A stretch of DNA of 64,000 nucleotides. It comes from UBA1952 sp965246785. Lineage in GTDB: Bacteria; Bacteroidota; Bacteroidia; Chitinophagales; Chitinophagaceae. The notes under the pieces are model-generated. The model saw nothing but the letters and a program-made list of their open reading frames with translations, was not told the DNA's origin and ran no database searches. Below, piece by piece: positions 43,101 to 51,128 of the stretch; the first letter of the stretch is position 1; each line of letters opens with the position of its first letter. Made by a program: the position numbers and the translations under genes. The stretch lies in contig CBDFFM010000006.1 in the NCBI GenBank assembly GCA_965246785.1, positions 261,278 to 325,277 of the forward strand. The letters run 5' to 3'.

Positions 43101-43921
43101 ATCACAGGCTCCGGCGCGCTGACCGGAATGGCAATCTTTTTAATGGCAGGGTCTAAAACTTTTAGTGTAGGCCGGCCTTCCTGATAAGAAAATTCAAACT
43201 TACCGCTCAGCTCATCCTTCAGGGAGTAACCGTATTGCGCCAGCAGCTTTTCCTTTTGCGCGTCCCAGTTTTGCAGCGTACGAAAGAACGCTTGTCCACG
43301 CTCCTGTAAGACCTGCAGAAAGACGGCGGCCTTATGCCGGCATAGCGGATGGCTCGCCTCTTCGCAACCACAAGATGTGTCAAAGTAGCGCTCGTCATTC
43401 TGCCGGAGCTGCACAGCATATACATCATCGCCTTCCGGCACTTCCGCGGATAGCTTTTCCTGCTGCGTCTCTATTTTCTGAACGCGCCGCTCATCCGCCC
43501 AGCTTTTGGCGGTTGTAAAAGATTCCGGGCTTGTGAACACCGAAACCATTTCAAAGCTTACGGTACGCATCCGTACCAGTGTGTGCTGCTGCTCGTATGC
43601 TACGTCGGCATTCTCAAAGAAGCCTGCCGTTGCCATTTCATTCAATTGAAACAGCGCTGCTACCTCGTGACGGCAGATGTCGCCAAGATTGTACGGGCAT
43701 TGGCAACGCACCGACATCGCCCGCTCGTCGTTGAATTTTGTAACGGTGACGGTGTAGTAGTTGTTGTATTGGTCATTGCGCACGCGGAAGCGCACCTGGT
43801 GGATGATGTGGTCCACATCCATGAACTGCACGCCGCTTGTGTTGAAAATGCGCTTGCCCCGCCGAATGACTTCTTCGGTGCCGTGGTTGTACGCAAACTT
43901 GATAAAAGGGGGCAGGGACAT
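40169..43921 (-). CDS. SWIM zinc-finger SNF2-family helicase
   Basis: 1250 residues. The N-terminal third contains two C-x-C...C-x-H SWIM-type motifs (CQCPYNLGDICRH at 73-85 and CGCEEASHPLCRH further on). A long middle region has no known domain. The C-terminal SNF2 ATPase has motif I GGILADDMGLGKTVQAL (about 805), motif II DESQ (about 910), LSGTPVQNN, and the helicase-C motif NPAVEQQAIDRTHRIGQT (about 1180). SNF2 proteins of this type translocate on DNA in repair or transcription-coupled processes; the bacterial partner is unknown. ATG 43921 is preferred to TTG 43930, being close to a -7 box. Confidence 0.9.
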   Translation of the reverse strand: MSLPPFIKFAYNHGTEEVIRRGKRIFNTSGVQFMDVDHIIHQVRFRVRNDQYNNYYTVTVTKFNDERAMSVRCQCPYNLGDICRHEVAALFQLNEMATAGFFENADVAYEQQHTLVRMRTVSFEMVSVFTSPESFTTAKSWADERRVQKIETQQEKLSAEVPEGDDVYAVQLRQNDERYFDTSCGCEEASHPLCRHKAAVFLQVLQERGQAFFRTLQNWDAQKEKLLAQYGYSLKDELSGKFEFSYQEGRPTLKVLDPAIKKIAIPVSAPEPVMQVVAAEEERKTETRTRLRLGLVVDAAAGLYPGVEWKLVAGEAEGEAHQFSGAIEVLDLQQYVSAQRFPQRDRDLLSTIRKLSPEDVLRYLKKSLPFGDLWDKPAEVLTDGIAPELKDAVWEFLLPRYQRLLAQWNAHPLCFVHQRGAALTGNTITPVALSAAPAKPALMIVPVEDGVDMQLHWEVGTQSIPHSEATMLGRGLVMESFTLHALADIASLKMAEKFLPDGAQHVGTGDWPRFLDEEVMKWRTTLPIQFDDRLVEQSSTVRPTFRIHLSERDRVLVLHPAFIYGNSEIRWGYAGDVTVPHEGRVRIIRRQPEAEEAFLQSIRNLHSDMQRSAADHFFYLSSDAVLAGSWFFRFMDAMREQSVPVVGFEGLKRLRISTFKPKTEVKVSSGIDWFDTEVAVTFGEQRVSIADIKKALQDKQQFVPLQDGSIGLLPEEWLKKYSLLIKMGEAQGGKLRLKKFHFSVLDALLAEVDEEQVAHELEEKKEQLAAIIDRDFSDMAPPAQLRAELRPYQHAGFQWLAFLKEAGWGGILADDMGLGKTVQALSYLQEYANEHPEARFLVICPTTLMYNWEAEIRKFTPELRHFIHHGPKRTTKAADFDPYHVIITTYGTMRSDIRWIKDIEWDYTILDESQAIKNPQSQVAKASLLIKSKNKLALSGTPVQNNTFDLYAQMNFLNPGLLGTREFFANEFATPIDKFREAEVTQQLRQLTYPFMLRRTKEQVAKDLPEKTETILYCEMGPEQRKIYNAYRNTYKDQLLGMIDERGIERSTFHILQGLTRLRQICDSPAIINEEERLPNHSVKSEELTREILENVGNHKALVFSQFLGMLAIIRKQMEEAGIHYVYFDGSSSATEREKAIQEFQGNDDCRVFLISLKAGGVGLNLTAADYVYIVDPWWNPAVEQQAIDRTHRIGQTKNIFAYRLICKDTIEEKMLILQERKRSLAAELVADDNAVLKRLTRDDIAFLLS

Positions 43922-43941
43922 TTGCTGCAAAAAGCAAGCGT

Positions 43942-43949
43942 CAAAAATA
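43942..43949 (-). promoter_or_regulatory. Putative -7 promoter box for the SNF2 gene
   Basis: The minus strand reads TATTTTTG (exact TAnnTTTG), 20 bases upstream of ATG 43921. Confidence 0.55.
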
Positions 43950-44052
43950 GACCGGGATTTTGAGGATTAAGAGGTTATGCCGCGATTAGCAAACATTTAA
44001 TCACATCGTTCATGCTGCGCGGACGTGGACACCGCGTCCCTACGGGAAGGTC

Positions 44053-45537
44053 TTACTTCACGAAGAACTGCACCACCGAATAAACAGCTGCTGCCAGCAG
44101 TGCGCTCACAGGGATAGTCAGTATCCACGCCCACATAAGGCTAAAGGTTACGCCCCAGCGTACGGCGCTCAAGCGCTTCGTAGCGCCCACGCCAATGATG
44201 GAGCCGGTAATAGTGTGCGTAGTGGACACTGGAATCTTCATCTGTTCGGTCACGAAGAGCGTGATAGCACCCGCAGTTTCTGCGGCCACGCCTTCAAACG
44301 GCGTCACCTTTGTGATGCGAGTGCCCATCGTCTTAATGATTTTCCAGCCGCCGCTTAGGGTGCCGAGTGCGATAGCGGTGTAGCAGGCCAGCGGCACCCA
44401 CGTCGGCATTTCCCGAAACTCTTTGATGGAGCCGCCGGCAATAAGCGCTGCCGTGATAATGCCCATTACCTTCTGCGCATCATTGCCGCCGTGTCCAATA
44501 GAAAATGCTGCCGACGAAACAAGCTGCATCCGCTTAAACCAGACGGTAGATTGGCGATAATTGAGGCTGCTCAGCCATAGGGTAAAGATGCCTATAGCTA
44601 TGATGATAAAGCCCATCAGCAGCCATTTAAAATTCTCGCCGTAGAGCGCAAGCTGAAGCGCCCGGCTCTTGTATTTAGTGACGTAATTCGTGGTGATGAC
44701 CTTCTCCTCATCCTTGCGGTGTACGGTATAAGTGATGTTGTCGTCGTAAAGGTGGGCCCTCAGCGCCGCGTCAAGGTCTTTGCCGGAATTGATGATGTGG
44801 CCGTCCACCTGCGTGAGGAAATCGCCTTTCTTCAGGCCCATTTTCATAGCCGGCGAATTGTGTACAACTTCTTTAAGCACAAGTCCGGCTGTATCTTTTT
44901 TTCCTTCGGCTTTAATGCCTAAAACTTTGGATGTGGAAGTAACAAAGACGGTTGTAATAAAGAAGATGACACCGGCGATGATAGCGAGCGAGACAATCTT
45001 CGGCCAGATTGTTTTTGAGAAGGAGTGAATGAACCAAAGGGAAATAAGATACGCGATGAGCATCCCAAGAATTGGCGCCAGCACGATAAAGGCAATTACA
45101 ACCAGCACTCCGGATGGCAGCAATTCGCCAGCCTTAGTAGGTGTGTACCATGTTACAGACGCTAAACCTGCTCGCGCAATAGCCGCACCGAGAAATCCGC
45201 CTATAAGTGTGTGAGATGATGATGAAGGGATGCCGTACCACCATGTCAGCAGATTCCATGCGATGGCAGCGATGAGGCCGGAGATAATAACCGCCAGCAT
45301 GTGACTCTTGCCTACCACATCCGGCTTCACCGTCTTGGCAATCGTATCTGCCACGCCGTGGTCTTGGAATATGAAGAAAGCGACGAAATTGAAAAACGCT
45401 GCCCAGATTACGGCCTGCAAGGGCGTCAGCACCTTCGTGGACACAACGGTGGCTATTGAATTCGCCGCATCGTGGAATCCATTGATATAATCAAAAATCA
45501 GCGCGCAGGCGATGATGGCTATCAATAATAACGTCAT
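44053..45537 (-). CDS. PiT-family phosphate transporter with inserted PDZ-like domain
   Basis: 494 residues. The PiT halves carry the duplicated signatures GFHDAAN (20-26) and GHGGNDAQK (348-356), plus SSSSHT and STTHT motifs. Between a helix near 181-200 and one near 303-322 lies a soluble insert. Residues about 205-285 (VLKEVVHNSPAMKMGLKKGD, then FLTQVDGHIINSGKDLDAAL) read as a PDZ domain with its carboxylate-binding and GD loop. PiT proteins import phosphate as metal-phosphate with protons. It is probably co-transcribed with the DUF47 gene 60 bases upstream. A PDZ insert is not standard for PiT. Confidence 0.85.
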   Translation of the reverse strand: MTLLLIAIIACALIFDYINGFHDAANSIATVVSTKVLTPLQAVIWAAFFNFVAFFIFQDHGVADTIAKTVKPDVVGKSHMLAVIISGLIAAIAWNLLTWWYGIPSSSSHTLIGGFLGAAIARAGLASVTWYTPTKAGELLPSGVLVVIAFIVLAPILGMLIAYLISLWFIHSFSKTIWPKIVSLAIIAGVIFFITTVFVTSTSKVLGIKAEGKKDTAGLVLKEVVHNSPAMKMGLKKGDFLTQVDGHIINSGKDLDAALRAHLYDDNITYTVHRKDEEKVITTNYVTKYKSRALQLALYGENFKWLLMGFIIIAIGIFTLWLSSLNYRQSTVWFKRMQLVSSAAFSIGHGGNDAQKVMGIITAALIAGGSIKEFREMPTWVPLACYTAIALGTLSGGWKIIKTMGTRITKVTPFEGVAAETAGAITLFVTEQMKIPVSTTHTITGSIIGVGATKRLSAVRWGVTFSLMWAWILTIPVSALLAAAVYSVVQFFVK

Positions 45538-45597
45538 AGGAAGTAGTTAGTCGTTGGTCGTTTCCGACATTGGCTAATTGGCAGATTGGCTAAGTCC

Positions 45598-46248
45598 CTA
45601 AGCGTATTTAATGATGATAGATTCCACCACATTGGCAGCGTCTTCACACTTGTCTGTTACAAGCTCCAGCTCCTGATAGAGGTCTTTACGCTTCACGAGC
45701 TCTACGGCGGAGATATTAGGCGAGGAGAAGAGTATAACTGTTGCCTTGTCAAACACATCGTCAGCGTCATTCTCCAGCTTATTGATGGCTACACAAGCAT
45801 CGGTAATGGCGCGGATATCCTTCATATCACGCAGCGCGTGAATGGCGCGGTGCAGTGCGCCAACGCATTTATCAATGATGGCCGCAAACTCCCGCATCGT
45901 GTCATCTATTTCCTCAATCTGATAGTTCAGAATGCGCTTCGCCGAGCCCCACAGATAATCGGCCACATCGTCCAGAGAAGTTGTCAGCGTATGGATGTCT
46001 TCGCGATCAAACGGCGTAATGAAATTTTGCCCAAGCTGGATGAAGATGCGGTGCGTTACCTCATCATTCTTGTGCTCCCAGTCTTCCAGGGAGCGGAGCA
46101 GGCGGTCGCGCTCTGAGCGGTTGTCTTCTGCAAGCGCCTTCATAAAGGCCTCGCTCATTTGCTTCAGGTTGCCGGTTACTTCCTCAAACATGGAGTAAAA
46201 CACCTTGTCTGTGGGCATGAAAATCTTTAGGAAAGAGCCGAGGGCCAT
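45598..46248 (-). CDS. DUF47/PhoU-like phosphate-transport regulator
   Basis: A 216-residue helical protein. MFEEVTGNLKQMSEAFMKAL, HKNDEVTHRIFIQLGQNFIT, PFDREDIHTLTTSLDDVADY and the final KCEDAANVVESIIIKYA are the DUF47 pattern. DUF47 proteins are PhoU relatives that are encoded with PiT transporters and control their activity. ATG 46248 is the start; a TAGCTTCG box (one mismatch) is at 46274-46281. The PiT gene is 60 bases downstream on the same strand. Confidence 0.9.
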   Translation of the reverse strand: MALGSFLKIFMPTDKVFYSMFEEVTGNLKQMSEAFMKALAEDNRSERDRLLRSLEDWEHKNDEVTHRIFIQLGQNFITPFDREDIHTLTTSLDDVADYLWGSAKRILNYQIEEIDDTMREFAAIIDKCVGALHRAIHALRDMKDIRAITDACVAINKLENDADDVFDKATVILFSSPNISAVELVKRKDLYQELELVTDKCEDAANVVESIIIKYA

Positions 46249-46480
46249 AAATGTGTTTTTGCGTTTTGCGCGGCGAAGCTATTGAATGTTGCCACGCATT
46301 GTTACCGTTTGAAGGCAAGTATAGATGTCATACCAGTCACGACAAGGCAGGTAAAGGGCCTACGCCCGATTGGTAACCTAAAATTAATATTAGCTGCACC
46401 GCAAAGAACTGTTTGTAGTATTTGCCAGACGTACGTTTGCGCGCCGGGGAAATTCTTAACACAAAAATCATTTTGGCTTA

Positions 46481-47761
46481 ATGAAGAAAATTTATACAAT
46501 ACTGTTTTTGCTGTCTATTGCCGGCACTGCATCCAGCCAAACCCTGCTGAACGACCTTATGGACACCACGTCCACCCTGAGCAAAGGTTTCCTGTCGCTT
46601 TATCAGCAGTATAATTGGCTGCGCTTCTCCGGCTATCTGCAGCCGCAATGGCAACATGCCGAAAGCAAGGGCGCGCCATCTTTTAACGGCGGCGACTTCG
46701 CGACAAATTCAGACAATCGATTTATGCTGCGCCGCGGCCGGATGCGTATTGATTACCTGCGCCGCAACGATGCCGGCTATCCGCAGGCCCAGCTCGTCTT
46801 TCAGTTTGACGGTACTGAACGGGGCTTTGCTATCCGCGATTACTGGGGGCGGGTTTTTGAAAATAAGCTGCACATCTTTTCCGTTACAGCCGGCATGTTT
46901 GCCCGGCCCTTTGGCTACGAGGTAAACCTTGGCTCCGCTGACCGCGAAAGCCCGGAGCGCGGCCGCGCATCGCAATTGCTCATGCGCACTGAGCGCGACC
47001 TCGGTGTGATGATCACCGCTGAACCGCGTAAGGATGGTGGCAAGCTGCATTGGCTGCGTGCAGATGTAGCGCTGGTAAACGGTCAAGGCCTTACCGGCAC
47101 TGCCGACTATGACTCGCACAAAGACATCATTAGCCGGATTTACAGTAAGCCACGACGGCTTGGAAGGAGCCGCTGGTTGCTATCGGGCGGCATATCGGTG
47201 TACAATGGCGGCATTGTGAATCCGGCTGCCGTGCTTTATCACAACGACGGCGCGAACATGCTGAAGGATTCTTCGGCAGACAACATTAATAAGCTCGCGC
47301 CGCGACAGTATTATGGCGCCGATGCACAGCTAAAAATTCCGAACAAGAAAGGTTTCACAGAACTCCGGGCAGAATACCTGCGCGGCCAGCAAACCGGGCA
47401 ACTTCTGACGAGCGAAACGCCCGGCGTGCTTACCGGCCCTCTTGCCTCTCGGCATTTCGACGCGGCTTACTTCTACTTTATCCAGCACCTCGGCAGCCTG
47501 AAGCATCAGGTCGTAGTCAAGTACGACTGGTACGACCCGAATACGGATGCAGCCGGCGATGCGGTTTCCGCCGCTCATGGTCATACGGTGGCGGATGTAA
47601 AGTTCTCCACCATCGGTGGCGGCTATCTGTGGTATGTGAACCCGAATGTGCGGCTGATGCTTTATTACGAGCACCCAATGAATGAAGCCACCTCACTGGC
47701 AGGCTATGGAGAAGACCTGAAAGACGATGTGTTTACTGCGCGGCTTCAGTTCCGGTTTTAA
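46481..47761 (+). CDS. OprP/OprO-type porin
   Basis: A 426-residue outer-membrane protein with signal peptide MKKIYTILFLLSIAGTASSQ. The body matches the phosphate-selective porin O/P domain: FSGYLQPQWQHAESKGAPSF, RFMLRRGRMRIDYLRRNDAG, FQFDGTERGFAIRDYWGRVF, and a C-terminal strand ending FTARLQFRF with terminal Phe. It is divergent from the PiT/DUF47 pair, so phosphate uptake across the outer membrane is likely. Its 3' end overlaps the LysE-type gene on the other strand by 29 bases. Confidence 0.85.
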   Translation: MKKIYTILFLLSIAGTASSQTLLNDLMDTTSTLSKGFLSLYQQYNWLRFSGYLQPQWQHAESKGAPSFNGGDFATNSDNRFMLRRGRMRIDYLRRNDAGYPQAQLVFQFDGTERGFAIRDYWGRVFENKLHIFSVTAGMFARPFGYEVNLGSADRESPERGRASQLLMRTERDLGVMITAEPRKDGGKLHWLRADVALVNGQGLTGTADYDSHKDIISRIYSKPRRLGRSRWLLSGGISVYNGGIVNPAAVLYHNDGANMLKDSSADNINKLAPRQYYGADAQLKIPNKKGFTELRAEYLRGQQTGQLLTSETPGVLTGPLASRHFDAAYFYFIQHLGSLKHQVVVKYDWYDPNTDAAGDAVSAAHGHTVADVKFSTIGGGYLWYVNPNVRLMLYYEHPMNEATSLAGYGEDLKDDVFTARLQFRF

Positions 47762-48419
47762 CGGCCGGTACTTCTTTCTTTTCCTTGCCCAGCTTTACGC
47801 CCAGCACAGCCAGCGTAATAATCAGTACGCCGAAACCGAGCAAAATGCACGCTGAAATTTTATTCAGGTACATCATTAGTCGCAGCGTGAGGCGCTTACG
47901 GATGGAGTCGGCCAGCAGCACTTTCAGGAAGTCCACGCCAAGCACCAGGCTCAGGCAGGACGTGAAGAAGGCGAAGCGGTAAAGGTGGTCGTGGGAGGCG
48001 ACGGCGGTTACGGCAAACAGCCAGTTGAAGATGACGGCAGGGTTGAGTGAATTGATGAGAAAGCCCGAAATGAGGATACGCAGGTAATGCCCGTGGCCTA
48101 CTTCTGCCAGCTTCTGTGAAGGCCGCTGTGGCTTAAACTTAGACAGCAGCCCCACAAGGCCGATGATAATCAGCACACCGCCGCCGCCGTATTCCAGAAT
48201 GCGCTCGTACTTGTACAGCCTCTCCAGCAGCGGAGCGGCCAGATTTGCCAGCGTTACATACAGAATATCGGAAAGCGAAACACCAAGCACAAAGGCGGCC
48301 CCGCTCTTCCAGCTATGGTTCATGCTGTAGCGGATGACGGCAAAGAGGGTAGGGCCAACCGATATGGCCATAAACAGGCCAAGCAGCAATCCGCCAACCA
48401 CTGAGCCGTAATTCGCCAT
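47733..48419 (-). CDS. LysE-family amino-acid exporter
   Basis: 228 residues from ATG 48419 (MANYGSVVGGLLLGLFMAIS). It has six hydrophobic helices with the LysE/RhtB motif SVGPTLFAVIRYSMNHSWKS and GVSLSDILYVTLANL near the N-terminus and a conserved NSLNPAVIFNWLF in the fourth segment. The basic tail (KEKKEVPAVKTGTEAAQ) is soluble. LysE-type proteins export amino acids or related compounds; the substrate is not predictable. The frame extends to 48539 but the extra 40 residues are non-membrane and unlikely. Confidence 0.85.
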   Translation of the reverse strand: MANYGSVVGGLLLGLFMAISVGPTLFAVIRYSMNHSWKSGAAFVLGVSLSDILYVTLANLAAPLLERLYKYERILEYGGGGVLIIIGLVGLLSKFKPQRPSQKLAEVGHGHYLRILISGFLINSLNPAVIFNWLFAVTAVASHDHLYRFAFFTSCLSLVLGVDFLKVLLADSIRKRLTLRLMMYLNKISACILLGFGVLIITLAVLGVKLGKEKKEVPAVKTGTEAAQ

Positions 48420-48520
48420 GCGGGAAAGGTAAGGAATAGGCAGTGGAGCGGCACAAGGCCGCACCGTTCTTAAAGAGGGGCTAATAAAAGCGTTCCTAAT
48501 CGCGTCCGGTATATCGGGCC

Positions 48521-48528
48521 TACATTTG
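48521..48528 (+). promoter_or_regulatory. Putative -7 promoter box for the 48.5 kb exported-protein gene
   Basis: TACATTTG (exact TAnnTTTG), 20 bases upstream of ATG 48549. Confidence 0.5.
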
Positions 48529-48548
48529 CTGCCCGCCATCTGCTGCCG

Positions 48549-49310
48549 ATGAAGCTCCGCTGTCTATTACTTCTACCTGCCCTTTTTTGCGCCTTCAATG
48601 CCCTTGCCCAACCGCCCTTGCCGGATATGGTGGGTGTTACGCAAAAAGGCCTCAACATCCTTAGCTGGACTTCTCAATACGACAAGCTCAAGAGCATTGC
48701 CGTGCAGCGCAGCGCGGATTCGTTTTTCAATTACACGACTATTGGCTATGTGAAGGATTTGAAGAAGGGGCCGCAGGCATTCATTGACGGCCATCCGCTC
48801 CCAGGCAAAAACTGGTATCGCCTTCAAATCGTCTTCGGTTCCGACCTGAACTGGTATTCCAATCGTATCAAGCTGTTCGTAGATAGCGCTCAACTCCTCA
48901 TGCAGCGCGTGATGCCCCCCAATGATTCGCTGCAAAAGCTGGCTGCACGCGTGCGCTTCACAGATACCACCGGCAACTCGGCGCTGCACCTTGCAGGGCC
49001 GCCAAAGCCAGTGCTGAGCGTGACCGTACCGGATGCTTCCGCTGTGGACGCATATGCTTATATCAAGAGCGAGTACGTCTTTACCAATCCCTTCACCGGA
49101 CATGTGAATGTGGAGATTAAAGACGCGAAGCAGTACCGCTATAGCCTTCTGTTTTTTGATACGAAGGATGCACGAATACTGGAAGTGCCCCGCATCCCGG
49201 AGCCGGCAGTCATTATTGACAAGCGCAACTTTCAGCGCAAGGGTATCTATCGCTTTGAGCTTTCCAGAGACAAGGAGAAGCTGGAGATGGGGTACATAAC
49301 TATTTACTAA
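48549..49310 (+). CDS. Exported protein of unknown function, fibronectin-like N-terminus
   Basis: 253 residues with signal peptide MKLRCLLLLPALFCAFNALA. The first part (LNILSWTSQYDKLKSIAVQR, SADSFFNYTTIGYVKDLKKG, PLPGKNWYRLQIVFGSDLNW) has the shape of a fibronectin type III or similar beta-sandwich that describes how an item differs from context. The second part has FTNPFTGHVNVEIKDAKQYR and YSLLFFDTKDARILEVPRIP. There is no T9SS sorting domain. The family is widespread in Chitinophagaceae but I know no function. It is monocistronic by spacing. Confidence 0.75.
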   Translation: MKLRCLLLLPALFCAFNALAQPPLPDMVGVTQKGLNILSWTSQYDKLKSIAVQRSADSFFNYTTIGYVKDLKKGPQAFIDGHPLPGKNWYRLQIVFGSDLNWYSNRIKLFVDSAQLLMQRVMPPNDSLQKLAARVRFTDTTGNSALHLAGPPKPVLSVTVPDASAVDAYAYIKSEYVFTNPFTGHVNVEIKDAKQYRYSLLFFDTKDARILEVPRIPEPAVIIDKRNFQRKGIYRFELSRDKEKLEMGYITIY

Positions 49311-49453
49311 AAGGCCGTTGGAATGAAGCTATTAAGTCAAAACAAGCGCTCCGCTGGAAATAACCTTCCCGTTTAAGCGTTATGGAACTGTGTTCGGATA
49401 CCGCATCAAAAGGCCTCATTTTGTTCTAAACCATTTTAAGACTGTACGATAGA

Positions 49454-50122
49454 ATGCTTCAAAAAATAGCTTTAGCCACCTTGGGATTGATGCTTAGCCT
49501 GTCGCTGAAGGCGGCTGCCCAAAACCCGGCGGATTATTATGAAGAAGTGCCGCGCACCTTCTATGGCGGATTGGTCGCGGGTGCAAACTTTACGCAGGTG
49601 GATGGCGACAACTACGCGGGCTATCACCGCGTAGGCATCAATGCCGGCGGCATTGTCTATACGAAGTTTGATGAGCACTTTGCGGCTTCCATTGAAATTC
49701 TGTATTCCCAAAAGGGCAGCCGTGGCCACCATGCGCAAGAAAACGGAAATCACAACATCGTGGACGGCTATAAGCTCCAACTGAATTACGCAGAGGTGCC
49801 GCTACAGCTCTGCTACTTTGACCGGCGGCGCTCGCACTTTGGCGCGGGCCTCTCCATAGCACGATTGGTGAGTGTGAAGGAGGAAGGCACGCTGAACGGC
49901 GTGACATACACCGACTTTGACAAGTTTCCGGTGAAGAAGATGGATTATAACTTCATCATTGGCGGCAATCTGCATCTGTGGCAGGGCTTATTCCTGAATG
50001 TGCGCTTTCAGTACTCGCTTGTCCCCATCCGTAAAGGCACCGATAATGTACCGCCGGAATTCAGCGGGCGCGCGGAGCAGTACAACAATATGTGGACGGT
50101 ACGGCTGATGTACCTGTTTTAG
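49454..50122 (+). CDS. Outer-membrane beta-barrel protein (PorT-like)
   Basis: 222 residues with signal peptide MLQKIALATLGLMLSLSLKA then AQN. Alternating aromatic beta segments, e.g. TFYGGLVAGANFTQVDGDNY, YTKFDEHFAASIEILYSQKG, KLQLNYAEVPLQLCYFDRRR and FIIGGNLHLWQGLFLNVRFQ, end in NMWTVRLMYLF with terminal Phe. This fits the outer-membrane protein beta-barrel domain common in Bacteroidota. Its substrate or role is unknown. A terminator hairpin follows 24 bases later. Confidence 0.8.
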   Translation: MLQKIALATLGLMLSLSLKAAAQNPADYYEEVPRTFYGGLVAGANFTQVDGDNYAGYHRVGINAGGIVYTKFDEHFAASIEILYSQKGSRGHHAQENGNHNIVDGYKLQLNYAEVPLQLCYFDRRRSHFGAGLSIARLVSVKEEGTLNGVTYTDFDKFPVKKMDYNFIIGGNLHLWQGLFLNVRFQYSLVPIRKGTDNVPPEFSGRAEQYNNMWTVRLMYLF

Positions 50123-50146
50123 GGAAGAGAAGGGCTATCAAAAAGC

Positions 50147-50177
50147 AAAAGTCCCGGAATCAGATTCCGGGACTTTT
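50147..50177. terminator. Bidirectional terminator between barrel gene and anti-sigma gene
   Basis: AAAAGTCCCGGAAT (50147-50160) pairs with ATTCCGGGACTTTT (50164-50177) around a three-base loop, with A/T runs on both sides. The barrel gene (plus strand) and the anti-sigma gene (minus strand) converge here. Confidence 0.9.
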
Positions 50178-50228
50178 ATTATTTAATACCAACCATTCAC
50201 TATTCATTCCTTCTTCCCTCCTTCTTTC

Positions 50229-51110
50229 CTAAGCCGGCATCTTCCCCATCAGAAAAATCTTATCCGTTGTTGGCGCAGGGTTGCCGCCGGCTTTCTCAAG
50301 AGATACGGCGAATGCCTGCCCTGATGCGATGGACTTGGGTACTCTCTGCATACCTCCGGTCATGGCCACTTCATTGTCCATCATACCAAGGTCAACGGGC
50401 TTACCGTCCGCGATAGCCCAGAGCTGATATTGCATGCCCGCAGGCGGCGGAGGGAGCTTTTGTACGGATACGTAGCCTTCGCCCTTTGCCTTGTCGTAAT
50501 ACATCGTTGCCGCCATAGCATGGCCGGGCTGTGTGCTGAGCATAGGCACAGGCATCATGCCTGGCTGGGCCATCATATCTGCCTCACGCTTGTAGCGGTC
50601 TATGGAGGCAGTGAGCGTTAGCTGCTGTGTGCCCATGGCATCTACCTTTTGCTGGAGGGATGCAAGAGAGGCTTGGTCGGTATTGCGGCCGCTCCAGAGC
50701 ATGAAGTTGGTTACTACGCTTCCCGCAAGGGCGAGCCAGATGGCGGCGCGCGCCCAGCCCATATTTGAGCGCGGTGCACGGGCACCCTCAAAAGAGATGA
50801 CCTTTGGTGTATGCCTTTCCTCATCCGAAGCTTCTGTAGCCGGTGGAGGCAGAGGAATAGTAGTAGTTGACGAGACGACGGCCCCACTTGCCTGAATGGC
50901 CATCCAGATTTTATCTTCTAAACCCGCAGGAGGGGCAACGGAATCTTCTTCCGCAGCGCGCAACAAATCCGCCTCCAGCTTTGTTACCTCAGCAGCAACT
51001 TCCGGAAAACGGCACATTGCACCGGCCACCTGCTCCGTTTCGGAGAGCGGGAGGCCGCCGAGGACATATGCCTCAAGCAATCCGGATGATATATAGTCTT
51101 GCGCGTTCAC
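50229..51110 (-). CDS. Anti-sigma factor with RskA domain
   Basis: 293 residues. The N-terminal region (MNAQDYISSGLLEAYVLGGL, SETEQVAGAMCRFPEVAAEV) is an anti-sigma zinc-less helical domain. A linker rich in Pro follows, and the single membrane helix is about 118-140 (WARAAIWLALAGSVVTNFML). The periplasmic RskA domain (about 185-290) shows MQYQLWAIADGKPVDLGMMD and FAVSLEKAGGNPAPTTDKIF. It should hold the co-encoded ECF sigma factor inactive until a periplasmic signal. It starts 18 bases after the sigma stop, so the two are one operon. Confidence 0.9.
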   Translation of the reverse strand: MNAQDYISSGLLEAYVLGGLPLSETEQVAGAMCRFPEVAAEVTKLEADLLRAAEEDSVAPPAGLEDKIWMAIQASGAVVSSTTTIPLPPPATEASDEERHTPKVISFEGARAPRSNMGWARAAIWLALAGSVVTNFMLWSGRNTDQASLASLQQKVDAMGTQQLTLTASIDRYKREADMMAQPGMMPVPMLSTQPGHAMAATMYYDKAKGEGYVSVQKLPPPPAGMQYQLWAIADGKPVDLGMMDNEVAMTGGMQRVPKSIASGQAFAVSLEKAGGNPAPTTDKIFLMGKMPA

Positions 51111-51128
51111 TGGTTCTGTTTCTGCTGA

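Noticed and set aside
45538..45597. Repeated ATTGGC words between PiT and DUF47 genes
   Set aside because: Three short words in 60 bases can be chance; no symmetric structure or promoter match was seen.
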